Shown in pieces: positions 42,716 through 55,261 of a stretch of DNA of 64,000 nt. The translations under genes and the position numbers were made by a program. Source of the stretch: Diplosphaera chodatii (Eukaryota > Chlorophyta > Trebouxiophyceae > Prasiolales > Stichococcaceae); contig JAALGY010000052.1 in the NCBI GenBank assembly GCA_032358165.1, forward strand, positions 434,001-498,000, given 5' to 3'. Each line of letters opens with the position of its first letter. The stretch's first letter is position 1. Below the pieces are notes generated by a model. The model was not told the origin of the DNA. It did no database searches and worked only from the letters and a program-made list of their open reading frames with translations.

Positions 42716-45700
42716 TCACTCGCCAAAGATGTCGCGGCAGCCATCCCACCGGCGCTTGTCCCGGCTCTCCCAATAGCCGCCATGGTACTCCTACAGGGCC
42801 CAGGGCACCAAAACACTCGAACAGAGGACAGCAGATCCCTGACCTCGAAAGGGTCTGCACAAGTTTGGAGCGCAGGCGCAGCAGGGTGACCGCTGGGAAC
42901 AGGGGACAGAGGTTGCATGCATCTTTCACGCACACCTGCAGCGTGACTGGCAGCAGAAGGCAGCGGCTGCCGGTGCAGCGCAGTTGTGTGAGACATGTTG
43001 CAAGCCTGAACACGTGACACAGGTATTGACGGGCGCTCACGTAGGCGATGCCCTCGCCCATGGCCGTGCCCAGGGGCTTGAACCAGCGGGGGTGGATGGG
43101 CTCGCCGCTCTCGGCCGCCTTGCGCGCCGCCCGCTGCTTCGTCTCCAGCCGCAGCTTCTGCTGGTTGGCCTGCAGGGGGGCGTGGCGGCAATGTCAGCCA
43201 CGGACATCTGACAGTCAGGGACGCCCTGGAATGACACCCAGGCACATGGTCCGTCGGGTGTGCACCGGTGTTGGCGTGAGCTCTGCCTTCTGCAGCACGT
43301 CCGACCGTCCGTCAACACCAAACTTGCCAATGCTATTGTCAGCAGCACCCTGTCAACAACCTCCCGTCAGCAGAACCCTGGAAGACATCAGCAAACATCA
43401 CCTCATCGTAGTCGCCGGCCTCGGTCGCGTGCTGGTCGGGGCGCAGCCGGCAGTCGGTGGGCGCCAGCTTGTCCTGGAGCCCCGGCGTGATCTCGTTCAG
43501 CTTGATAGCCCAGGCCGACAGGTTGTACCTGCAGGCGCGGCCCCAGGGTCCAGGGTTGCATTGGCGTGCGTGATCAACTATTGAGGGATCTCGGCGTGTA
43601 AGCAGCACCATGCACAGCACAGCAGCTGCGGCATCTGTTGAGAGACTGTGCATGCCGCTGGTGCTGTGCTGTCTTTGCACAGCTGTGATGCTGCAGCAGC
43701 ACGCTCGAAGCGTGAGGTGCCTCTGAAGTCAATTGTGAGTGTAGCAAGCACCGGATTGGGCAACTCTCAAGGGGGGTCACAACAAACCCACCGTGTGGGG
43801 TCGGGGGGCGGCGGGTTCTTCTTCCACAGCGGCAGCGTGGTGCCATTCTCAAGCTCTGCCGACATGCCCTCGTCCCACTTGCCGCTGATTACTGGCTTGG
43901 AAAGCTTCTGCTTGCCGCGCTCAAATGTGCCCGTGACCTGCGCATGGTTGCAGCACAGGTCAAGACTGCGCCAGGGCTTGAGCGCATTCTGCAGGTTCAT
44001 GCAAACTGCCGGTCTTGCCTGCCATGCTGGCCTGGGGCATGCTTGCTATCTGCAGGCAAGCCGACCAGCAAGCACTGATATGCCACTGCAGGATGGTGGG
44101 GCTCTGGCTGCGTGCGGGGTGTGCAGTCTGGTGCCGGCGCAACAGCGGGCCGCTGCCTGGCATCGAACCGCCGCAGCACAGCGCACCGCCGCTGGCGGTG
44201 CGCATCACATGGCGTCCTCTGCCAGGCACATGCTATGCCATGCTTGCCCCCTCAGCAAGTGGGTGGAGGGTTTTACGGGTTTCAGGGCGCCGCACCTGGT
44301 GCAGGTCCTTGGACCGCAGCAGGCCCTGCTCCTTGAAGGCGAGGCGCGCCGTCAGCCCCGCCGTGTGGTTCCTCACCTTCATGACGCCCCCGTGATCCAC
44401 GTAGATCTTGCCCAGGATCAGGTTGCCGATGGTGGTGGTCACCTGTGCGCATGTTCACATGACTCGGTTCTTTGTGCAACTCGACCGTGACCTCATGCGA
44501 CTCAGTTGTCGTCGTTGCTGATGCATGTGGCAATGTGAACATCCGAAAGGCGCTGCCACCATCCACAGACCACGTGCAGGGCAGCAGCGGCCAGCGCTAT
44601 GTAGCATGCAGCTATGTGGCACGCCGCGCACCTTGTTCCAGCTGTACTCCTCGCCATCGTCCGTCAGCACCCGGATGGTGCCTGCATGCACAAGAGCACA
44701 CTCATCTGCCATCCACATGTCAGCAGCGATGCCCCGGCTGAGCAGCGTCCGCCCGTTAGCACCCACAGCTTCGTCTAAAACTACAGGCTGGGGCACCAGG
44801 TCCTGAGCATGCGGCATGGTGGCATGCGACAAGCCCGGGAATGTACACAGAGGGGGGGCAGAGGAGGCGCACCGACGGGCATGAGCTCGATGGAGCGGCC
44901 CCAGAACTTGGAGCGCAGGTCGGAGTCGGCGTCCAGCGTCCAGCGCCGCGCCTCCGCGTGGCCCGCGATGATGGTGGGGTGGTGCACCACCTTCTCCGCC
45001 AGCAGGCGCAGGCCCTGCAGCGGCAGCCAGGCTGATGAAGATATTTAGCGGCCACTTGCAGTGGGTAGCAGCATACACCACCACCTGGTCCGCCAGCAGC
45101 CGCAGGCCCTGCAGCGCACGTGCACACAGTGGGCGGCTGTGAGGTTGGGAGGGAAGCACCAGCGTACAGCGGGTCATGGTGCAAATGGTCAGGCGGCATC
45201 TTTCAGTGTCCCCAGGGCGCGCCATGCAACGCCACAGCAGAACTCGAAGCGCTTGCATTGGCTGAACTACAGGTGCAAAAGCCCGAGGGTTTGTCAAGCA
45301 GCAAGGGGTTCAGACGCTGGGCATCCCTCAGCTTGGGCCAGCTGCTTTGATGTCAATCACCAGCTTGGCGCACAAGCTGGTGGCTCACGCCAAGGCTTGC
45401 TGTCCCAAGCTGGGCCCATACATCGCTTGCCAACAAGCAGATGCGCATACCATGGACTATCGCTTCGTCTAAAGGTGCTCAGCCAGCAGCGAGCCCTGGC
45501 GCCAGCTTGCGCACCTTCTCCTGGCACACGAACTCGAAGGTCTCGCCCAGCAGCGGGTTGAAGGGCTTGGTGGTGCGCCCTGCGGTGCCGCTGTACCCGC
45601 TGACGGCGAATGCCGCGATGTACATCAGCCGCTCCACGCTGCCGGGCGGGAACGTCATCGCCTGCGGGACACAGAGGACGGCACTTGCACATATGGGCTG

Positions 45701-48700
45701 CAGGACATGAGCAGGACATGCATCAGGAATCAGGCGCAACGGTGTACATCGGGTGCTGCAAGGTCCTGTCCTGATGTTGCCTGGTCATCGCGCAGGCGAG
45801 GCAACCGGCAGGGAAACCTGAGCTGCGTCGTTGTGGCATGAAACTGAAATGTGTATAGTGTGCACGCTCTTGCAACCGCACCTTGTCGACGAGCTCGGAG
45901 TACTCTAGCTCCTCTGCCATTTTTTGCAGCGCGCTCAGCGGCTCGTTGAAGTAGACGGGCAGGCACACCTGCACACGCACAGCTCGCTCATGCGCGGGGT
46001 GAGTGTCTGCACGAGCCCCTGGCATTGCTGCAACATGACGAAGACGTACTTGACAGCACTGCAGCCTCTCTACTGTGGCGAGATGAAGCAGAGTGAAGGT
46101 GTGAACCGAAGCTACGAAGTGTGCAAAGAGACACCTTGGTGAGGTCCTTGCCGACGACCTCCTTGAGGATGGCCCAGAGGCTGACGCTCTTCTCCTTCTG
46201 CTTTGGCGTCGGCAGCCGCTCCCGCCTGTGGGGCGGTGGTCCCTCCGCTCTGCAGGGCCAATCAAGTACAAACGTTTAGCTGAAGACAGTGGTGCTGCTG
46301 CAGGCTCCCAATGCCGCTTTGCCACTCTGCCGGGGGTTGTCTGCTGCGCTGTTCGCTCTGTGTGCCAGAACACATCAAGGGCGTTCACACTGCCTCTTTC
46401 ACTCAAAAAGCCCGGACAGTAGCAACTTGGAGGCGCTCACGCGATCCAGTCGGGCTCGCCCTGTATCCGGGGCCTGCCTTCTGCGCCGCGGTCCGAGCTG
46501 CCGCTGGCTGTCTTCAGGGTGCCGCTGCCGGTGTCAAGGCCGGCCATCGCGTCCGCCACATCGGCGGACGATGAGCGGCGGCTGCTGCAGTCGAAGAACC
46601 TCTCGTCCTCGTCGTCTGAGTAGAACCTGCATGGTATGGTTTTGTTATGATTGACGACGCCACCCAGCAAGCAATGCGGGGTGCATAAGGGAGCTTTTGA
46701 GTTTGACCCATGGCACAGTGCCAAGTCTTCTGCCCTCCTCATTCCGTCAGATGGGAGCATGCCTGCCATGACCGTCAGTATGGCTTGCGTGCTGCTGCAG
46801 ACTTTCAGCAGTATGGCTTGCGTCCTGCTGCAGACTGTCAGCAGGGTGAGCGTCAGTATGTCCAGCGAGTTTGAGCCAGGTCTTGACGGCTGCACGATGG
46901 CTGCCGCTGCTGCTACCACTATGTCGGTGCTTGTGGCGCCGCCTGTGCCTGTCAGCCATCGACGGCATGTCACAGCCGCGCAGCAGGCGGCTGCTACATG
47001 CCCCTGAACACTCTGAGCACCCATGAAGCAGGCAAAGCTGCAGCATGTGGACATATTACAATTGTTATATGTCAACGTGGTCTCTGTATGGGTGCAATCG
47101 CAACAGAGTAACAAGACGCACTGGTCCTTGCCGCCCTCGTCGTCTGACGGACCGCTGATGTCCGATGATGCGGACGGGTCTGAGGACTTCTGGCTGGCGT
47201 TCACGGCGCGGCCCGCCTGGCTCTCCACCACCACCGCTGTCTCCAGCTCCCGGTGCTGGTTCTGCAAAAGCCGATGGGAGACACCTCAGGTTGGGGCCCC
47301 TGCTGGGTGTCTGGCAGTCGACATCTGCAGTTCTACGCCCATGCCGCTTCGACGTCAGCAGGTGTCTGGTGCGTACCCTGGGACCTGGTCAAAGCCAGGC
47401 CTGAATCGGTGAGCTGGACCAAATAGACCAACATAGACCAATGAATAGCATCTGCCGCCCCTCAACATGTGCCTGCGCAACTGCTTGATTCTGCATTGGC
47501 ACCAGACTGACCACTTGGAGTGGCGCCCTATACAGCGGTTCAGCTCTGCCTCAACCCAGTCACTTCTGCCAGGAGTTACAAGTGCTCAATCAACTGAACA
47601 CCCTCCTGCTGTTTCTGTTGAGCGCGAGTAACAGGACTTGATGGAAACAATGCAGCATTTGCCCGCCTGGCAAGCGCCTCCAGAGATTCCCTCAGCAGGG
47701 AATCTCGGAAGGGCATCTTTGCGGGCAGACAGCACACAAGCTGATGACCAAAGCACATGTTCGACAGCTGCCATAGAGCTGACAGCTATCCCATCGAAGA
47801 TATTGCCAATGTGTGGGCTGATGTACGCACAATTTGCGAAGCTGTCTGCCCGCAGCAGAGCGCAGTTTGCACATTTGCTGACCCCCCCAAAAATGCTCAT
47901 GGCACCACAGCTGGTTATGTATGATACGCCACCATCATCATATTCAGTGGCAGACGGTGCCTCAGGGCTAACCTCGAGCGTGGTGACGTAGCGCTGCAGC
48001 TCCCGCCGCATGTCGGCCTCCCGGGACATGTAGTCGTTGTACCGCGCGTAGTGCTGCCGCAGCACATCCGCCACATACTTCTGCACCTGAAGATGTGCAG
48101 TGTGGTTGCTGAACCTGCGGCAATGTGCCGTTGCAGCCAGCTCAGGTCACCTCGCCATGGCGAATGGTTTTACAGTGCAGCGTGGTGAGTGCACTGCTGC
48201 TGGCAAAGCGCAGGTTGGTGCTCAAGTCAACAGCCGGCTCACCTCTGGGGAGGCCCCCCTGGAGCGCAGCTCTGTCTCCACCTCCATGAGCATTGCCCTG
48301 AGCTTGTCCTCCTGCTCTTTGCGCCTGCGTCACGTTGCAATTGCCATGTCGCACGCGACATGCTGAGGCATAAATGTACACAGCACAGGCGCCTGGCGGT
48401 CTCCTTCCTTCGTGGCAGCCAATCCAAGGAAATTTTGAAATGCAGCAACAATCTCATGTGGATGAGCAACACTCACATGTGGGTGCTGGGGGTAATCAGC
48501 GCCTGTGTGACCGAGGGTGTGCGGCCTCCCCATAGCGCCTGCATTGTTGCATGTCGTCGTGAGGCGGCGCCATCGAAAAGGGCTGCCTGCCATGAGCCAT
48601 CTGAGGTAGGCCGCCATTCGCAGGCATAGCGAGTGGCAACTGCAGTATGGTGCCAAAGCCTACCTTGGCTTCGTTGAGTGCCGCAAGCCAGGCGCGCCTG

Positions 48701-49758
48701 TCATCTCTGCAGCAACCATCACCGCACACAGTCAGCACAGGCTGCACGGTTGCCGCATTGTAGGCACAGGTGCCGCAAGTGGCGCAGGGGCAGGGCTGAA
48801 CGCTCACGTTGTCTCCGCTTTCATGCGGTATGTGATGTTGTTGAGCTTGGTGTGGATGTACAGCTTGCAGTGATCTGCCTGGCTGGCCTCGATGTCGGCC
48901 ACCTGCACAGAACACAGGGCGACGCTCCATCATCATGACGGCACGAGGGTCAGTGCAGAGAAAACAACAGCATCAACTGCTCAGGACAGGAAGCAATGAA
49001 ACAGCAGAATCGAAAGTGGCACCCACCTGTAGGTGCACCTCGGCCTGTGGGTCCGCCAGCGCCTCTCGCGCCTCTTCCAGAGTCCCATTGCTCTGCCTGT
49101 AGTCAGTAGGCGAACACAGGCCCTCAAAACCTGGGGGCTTTGACCCTGACAGATATCTGTCGGCGGCACGTATGCAGCATACTCGTAGTGCCATGGTGAA
49201 CGAGCCATTTGGATGCAGCAGTCCATGCTCACTTGCGCCACTTGTTCTCCAGTATGCTGGCCTCGGCGCCGATGAGCTGCAGGTCGCCCTCCGAGCGCAG
49301 CACCTCGAACATCTGGTGGATGTTCGCCCTGTGCGCCAGCCCCATGACCTGCGAAGTTCATGGGATTGGGGAACTGCTAAGCCGATGCATGCAGTCGCAA
49401 ATCACAAGGTGACAATTAAACCACTTCACGGCTGCACAGCAAGCGTGTTGAAGTTTGTCGTCCTTGGAACGGTCCGCACCCTGTAGTAACGCAGCACGCC
49501 ATGCCGTAGCACAAACAGCCGGTGCCGCCAGCCCTGACCCAGGTTGACCCACTTCGTCAGCACCCCTGCCACTATCTGCAAGCACGAAGATGAGACGACG
49601 TTGTGATGACAGCTATAAGCAAGCAAGGTGTAGACAACTCCTATGCATGCGGCAAGCTGGATGCACCGCTTGTCGAGCATTCCTACCTTGGTCGAGCCCT
49701 GGGGTTCGCTGGACTGGCTGGGCATCGTGAGCGCCTCCCGTAGCTTGCTAGACGACAT
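42716..49758 (-). CDS. Oxysterol-binding protein-related protein with PH domain and FFAT-like motif, 767 aa
   Basis: Lipid (sterol/PI4P) transfer protein of membrane contact sites. Exons: 49758-49687, 49575-49480, 49348-49233, 49096-49027, 48902-48808, 48706-48512, 48324-48243, 48086-47973, 47261-47122, 46626-46441, 46225-46135, 45968-45882, 45661-45515, 45014-44873, 44681-44632, 44442-44296, 43937-43792, 43528-43402, 43169-43041, 42787-42716; all 19 junctions agree in phase. The PH domain starts [20 protein letters not shown] and ends [13 protein letters not shown] charged helix precedes the acidic [15 protein letters not shown] (about residues 327-341), an FFAT-like motif for ER VAP binding. 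The ORD runs from [16 protein letters not shown] through [34 protein letters not shown] and [17 protein letters not shown] to [18 protein letters not shown]. The family signature EQVSHHPP is altered to EKVVHHPT. Confidence 0.95.
44981..45118 (-). repeat. Duplicated acceptor and start of ORP exon 14
   Basis: Copy at 45118-45075 and copy at 45024-44981 (minus strand) both read CTGCAGGGCCTGCGsCTGC (s = G/C) followed by TGGCGGA. The downstream copy is the true start of exon 14 ([14 protein letters not shown]); the upstream copy would encode GLRLLADQ followed by a GTGGTG donor. Confidence 0.8.
46776..46841. repeat. 33-base tandem repeat, two copies, in an ORP intron
   Basis: Copies at 46776-46808 and 46809-46841 begin CAGTATGGCTTGCGT and differ at two positions; a third partial copy (CAGTATG) follows near 46853. 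They lie in the intron between the exons ending at 47122 and starting at 46626. Confidence 0.85.
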
Positions 49759-50651
49759 GACTGAGCGTTGCGCCTGCCACGGCTCGCCAGGTGCCGCTGG
49801 GGTCGCCCACTCAGCTGCTTTGTAACTTCAGCGAAAGTCGTGCCCACAGGCCGTACAACAGCGCGTCAAGCTTACGCACATGCTGAACTGTTGACACCTC
49901 TCGTGTGCCCTGCCATATCGCCGCACATCACCGGCCACAAGGCTTCGGCATGTAGTCTCGGTGTGAGAACTTGTCGATCAGGGCAGGATCAATGTCACGG
50001 CCCGGTATCTCGTGCTTCCTCCAGACACTGGTGGCTCAACAAGAACGTTACGATGCAGTCCACCGCATGCAAGCATTCTGCTCCAGTGGTAGCCACGCGC
50101 GGAACGCAGAACGCTCATTATGTGATCCTGCGGGGGTTTTGCCCTTGAATATTCCCCACGCCAAGGCTCACCCAGGTCATCGGCAAGCAGATTCGCCAGC
50201 GGTTGCTGCAGTGTGGTGTTGACATGCTGAGTCACAACATGGCGGGGCTTGGGCTCAGGCCAGGCCCCGTTCCCTGCCATCATGGCGAGCAGAGGCGACA
50301 CGGGGGTTCCGGAAACAGCGTTCTTGCGTGTCGTCACAGACACTCCAGGGTCTCGCTGCGTCAGCGGGATGTCCACTTGTGGAAGCAGCAGCAGGAGTAT
50401 AACTCATGTCAAAGGGGCGCTTCTCGTGCACCAGTTCGCGTGCAGGTGAGGTGGCACCTGCTCAGGTGCCCCGCAAGTCGCTACCTGCAACAGCACTGGT
50501 GTCTTGGGTGTCTGTTTGGCAGATGAGGTTGATTGTCACAAGCTGTGGACAGCTGCGTGGGCGAGACGTACGCCATGCCGTAGCAACCAGAACACGATCA
50601 ACGACCGAGGCGGCAGGTACATGAGCGCACTGGCTGTTGCATGCTGCGCAG
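49759..50651. other. Divergent region with unresolved first exon of the acyl-ACP synthetase gene
   Basis: About 890 bases between the ORP start (-) and the first certain synthetase exon (+). A possible first exon is 50406-50445 (MSKGRFSCTSSRA, then GCAG|GTGAGG), which looks like a transit-peptide start, but it ends in phase 1 while the next certain exon begins in phase 0, so an intermediate exon would be needed. Confidence 0.4.
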
Positions 50652-53600
50652 GCACTCCAGCAGCAGGCCACAGCCGAGCAGCCTGCCGCCAGGCACCAGC
50701 AGCCTGCGCTGGTGCAGCAGCACAGCGGCGGCGTGCAAGTGCTGCCGCAGCTGTGGGGAGCACTCGCCCAGAAGTTCGGCGATCGCGTTGCAGTGCACGA
50801 CCCACACCAGCAGCCCGAGACGGAGCTGACGTACAGGCGAGGCTGTGGCTGGTCACTGCCCGTGCATGGTGATGAGGCTGCTCTGCAACCTGCTGCAATC
50901 GCATGGTCCGCTCGCTATGCAGCCGGATCCCGCACCTGTGATTCCTCATCAGTGTCTGTTCCGCAGGGAGCTGCACCAGCAGATGGTGGCCTTTGCGGCC
51001 GGCCTGCGGTCGCTGGGCGTGCAGGCCGGGGAGCGCGTGTCGCTGTTCTCCGAGAACTCGTCCCGCTGGCTGATCGCGGACCAGGGCATCATGTTCAATG
51101 GCGCAGCGGATGCGGTGCGGCGTGCTGGTGGTGCAGTGTCCAGCCTGCAGCAGCTGTCTGTTCATCCCCATGATGCAGACAACAGCAACGCAGGTTTGTC
51201 ACATGCTAGTCAAGCGCCTGGCACAATAGATGACATGCGACATGCACGGAACACGCAGGTCCGCGGGTCGACCACGCCAGTTGAGGAGCAGGCCTACATC
51301 CTACGGCAGTCTCGCAGCAGTGGCCTGATCATTCAGGTGCACCATAACAGCTACTCAAGCTGTTGTGTTGTTCTGAGCGAGCTCTACATCCTGCTGGCTA
51401 TGAATCCCTGGTATGCAACGATTGATCTGCATTTACAATATACAAATGCTGCAGGACAGCAAATCACTCGAGAAGCTGCTGCCATTCCTGGCCACCGGCA
51501 ACAGCGGCAGCGGCAGCAGCAATGGCAGCCAGAACGGCTCGAATGGCAGCAACGGGAATGGCAGCAACGAGCCTGTTGACATAGGCCGTGGCACAAGTGC
51601 AGCAGACAGCGCACCAGTGAGTGACTCTGCACCAGCCCTGTCATGCAGAGCCCTGTCGCTGCCCTATCATGTGCAGTCAGCCTACCTCTCTGTGATTGGT
51701 GTTGCTTCCCCGAAATCGGTCTTGCCTGGACTCCAACAGAAGCTGCGCTTCGTGGTGGTGCTGTGGGGCCAGCCGTCCGCCGCCGCAGCAGAGGCGCTCG
51801 ACTGCCCGGTGCTGTCTTTTGAGGACGTCACCGCCTGGAACAGCGGCCACACGGACGCAGGTGCCTCCCGCCCGTGAAACGTGTCATTTGTGCAGCCATA
51901 AGTGTCTTCCTAGCTCACCGAGGAGCTTGTTGTTGGCAGCGACAACACAGTGCGAAGTGCCATCATCATGACTATTCTCGGCGTGAGGAACACACTGGAC
52001 ATGTCGACATGCAGACCTTGAGGCACACCTGGCGGCCATGTCCCCGGACAGCCTGGCCACCCTGGTGTACACCAGCGGCACTACTGGCAGGCCTAAGGTG
52101 GGCTGTCATGATGGGTCTGTGCTGTTTCGGGACGTGCATACTGACAGCTGAACCCCTGCACATCATACATGGCCTACATCGCCGAGATCTGTGGGAGCTC
52201 CGACTGCCCTAAATGGTCTGCGGACTGCAACATCAGTAGCTGTGCTCACGGGCACCCTTGTCCCCCGTGGCCACAGGGTGTGATGCTGTCGCACGCAAAC
52301 ATCATGAGCCAGCTGCGCAACTTCCACACGCTGATCGAGGTGCATGCGGGCGACACGACGCTGTCGCTGCTGCCGCCGTGGCACATCTACGAGCGCACCA
52401 CCGGCTACTTCATCTTCCAGCAGGGGACCACACAGGTGGGCTGCGGAGGCTGCATCAGGACAAGAGTCGCGCGGTGTGCTGCGCAGATGCAGCTGCGCTC
52501 ATAATGCATGCGGGCATGTAAGGTGTTTGATCCTATCCTATTCACATGCTACGCTGTTGCGGCGCTGCAGGTTTACAGCAACATCAAGAAGTTTCGGTGT
52601 GCACCATCTGCTCACTGTGAAAGTGCACTATGTCATCTGTGTTCAGCTGCAAAGCAACATCATGGTGTAGGATCGACGCCAGCAAGCTGACACCCATCAC
52701 TGGAACCGCAGGGATGATCTCACGAAGTACCCGCCCTCATTCTTTGTATGTGTCCCACTGGTCCTTGACACATTGCATACTCGGGTGCGCAGCCACTGCT
52801 GTTGCAGTCCAGAGTCGACAATACTGTGCTGCTGTCTTTCTATCTGCTTAGTGCACCTGCGCAAGCAGCGTATGCGGAGCGACGAGCGACCCGCATGTTG
52901 GTGTGTTGTGGCATGCAGGTCCAGCAGACCCTGAAGCGTGGCTCCGCAGCAAAGCGTGCCCTTGCTCACTTCTTTCTTGCCGCCAGCGGCGTGTATGTGC
53001 GGGCGCTGCGAGTGGTGCAGGTGGGTGCAGACAGCGTATCAGCAGCAGGCCCCGGCGAAGATTTTGACACACATGCTTTGATGGTGACATGCTGTGCAAG
53101 GCGTCTTGCCATATGCATGCTGTGTTGGTGCAGGGCATTTCGCTCCAGTACGCGCTGCAGCCACGGCCAGTCCTGGCGTACGTCCGGGCAGCCGTTGTGG
53201 CGGCAGCACTGGCGCCGCTGCACAGGTGAGCACTTCGACATGACGGCCCGCTCACCCCGAGCCAGCTCATGGCGCAAGGCCGGCATGACTTGCTATGCAC
53301 CGCAACTCGGGCATCGGTGCTTGCCAGGTGGAGATGATGGGGCGCCACGAGCAGGCATGCACCTGAAACCCCTAAATCTAAACCTGTGTGTGTGGGCCGT
53401 GCCCCGCAGGCTGGCGCAGGCGCTGGTGTACTCAAAGGTGCGGGCGGCGGTGGGGGTGCGCAAGGTGGTCATCTCGGGCGGCGGCAGCCTGGCGCCCCAC
53501 CTGGACACCTTTTACGAGACCATCGGTCTGCCGGTGCTCAACGGCTGGGGCCTCTCGGTGAGCCCTTCTTGAATCTTCGTGGACCTCCCCTTCTGGTAGG

Positions 53601-55261
53601 TACGACCGAGTGGCCGTTGAAGGGGAGATGTGGTATGCAGTTGTGCGGTGTCCATCCCAACCGCATCACGCGAGCTTGCCGTTGCATCGCAGGAGACGTC
53701 CCCGGTCCTGGCCTGCCGGCAGAACCTGCCACGGCGCAATGTGCGCGGCACAGTAGGTGCGCAGCCTGGCTGGGCTGTTCGTCATAGCTCACAGGCTCCA
53801 ACATTGCGCATCTGTGTCAATAGACTACTGAACAAAGGCAGGACAAAATCAGCAGCGACCCGGTGTTCTGCCGCGCACAACTTGACATTGCCCGAGCCCC
53901 CTGCCCAACCCTGCAGGTCGTGTTATACCGGAGACTACTATCCGGGTGGTTGACCCTGAGACCAAGCAGGATGTACCAGACGGGCAGCAGGGCCTGCTGC
54001 TTGCGAGGGGTCCCGGCATCACGGCCGGCTACTTTGATGACGAGGGCTCCACAGCAGCAGCCTTTGCTGCCGGCAGCGGCTGGTTCGACACCGGCGACCT
54101 GGGCTGGCGGTGCCCCGAGGTAAGCCCGGACACTGTCGGAGTTCCCCATGCTGCTGTGCAAGTGGTATCAGGCCCAAGTGTCACTCTGCATGAGCTTTGT
54201 GAGCCTGCTGCACTCGGCCTGCTCCACTGCAGAGTAGCTTGATCCGCCCTCGGTGCATGTACTACATTGGCAACTGCCTGCGTCCAAGATGCAAATGGCG
54301 GGCTTGTGTCAAGCGCGCAAACCCTGACGCCTACATCCGCTGCAGGGCGTGCGGGGCTCCAACATGGCGGGCTGCATCGTGCTGACGGGCCGCGCCAAGG
54401 ACACCATCGTGCTGGCCAGCGGCGAGAACATCGAGCCGCAGCCCATCGAGGTGTGCGCCAGCGCAGACTGCCATCAGTGATGCGACTGCGTGATTTTCCG
54501 ATCCCCATCAGCTTTTCGTTCGCCTTTGCAGCGCCTCTTGTGGTCGTCACGCTGCACCTGCGGACAGAGAGCGGCCATGTCCTGAGTGCTGTGCGCGCTG
54601 CAGGACGCGCTGTGCGTGAGCCCGGTCATCAAGTTCGCCACGGTCGTCGGCCAGGACTGCAAGCACCTGGGCGCCCTGGTCGTGACCGACCCGGACGCCC
54701 TGGCCGAGGCGGCCGCAGCACAGGGTGGGCAGCCTGCTGCTGGACCTGTCCTCCTCACCCCGGACGAACTGACTGTCAGGCCCTCATATACCCCCTTGCA
54801 ATGGAAGCGGTCTGCATCCGCTGCGGCAAAAAGGTCAGGGTGCATCATCGCTGCAGGGGTGGAGGAGCTCAGCCGGCAGCAGGTGCAGCAGCTGGTGCGG
54901 AAGGAGGTCACCGCGGCCACCGCTTCCCGCATCTCCCGCGAGCACATCCGCCTGCTCAAGGTGCGCTTGCCTGTCGGAAGGCCGACATACCAAACCCTCT
55001 TGCTACCAATTTGCCAGGATGCTTGGTCATGCTGCACCGAGTGCCTCCCCCGCAGACTTGTTGGCCATCTTTACATGCACGGTTTTAATTTTGTGTTCCC
55101 GGTAACTGGGGATCAAGAAAACCCTGCTGTGCTGCCTGCAGGTGCTCGACGAGCCGTACAGCCCGGAGGCCGGCACCCTCACGCGCACCATGAAGCCGCG
55201 GCGGGCGGCCATCCTGAAGCACTACGCAGCTGACGTCGAGGCCCTCACAAATCAGCTGTGA
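50652..55261 (+). CDS. Acyl-activating enzyme, plastid acyl-ACP/long-chain acyl-CoA synthetase (AAE15/16-like); first exon unresolved
   Basis: ATP-dependent ligase joining free fatty acids to acyl carrier protein or CoA. Exons: 50652-50836, 50967-51114, 51259-51336, 51455-51616, 51740-51860, 52015-52097, 52277-52435, 52571-52596, 52712-52784, 52919-53020, 53134-53225, 53410-53557, 53693-53756, 53917-54119, 54346-54450, 54604-54724, 54857-54960, 55142-55261 (697 residues). AMP-binding motifs: P-loop [84 protein letters not shown]. The opening [37 protein letters not shown] and the C-terminus [20 protein letters not shown] match the cyanobacterial slr1609/plant AAE15-16 group better than cytosolic LACS. 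Exon 4 adds a Gly/Ser/Asn linker absent from most relatives. The first intron needs a GC donor (50837-50838). No ATG lies in the first certain exon. Confidence 0.92.

Noticed and set aside
50637..50651. Possible translation start of the acyl-ACP synthetase at 50637
   Set aside because: The codon there is TTG, not ATG; an acceptor at 50650-50651 better explains the exon start.
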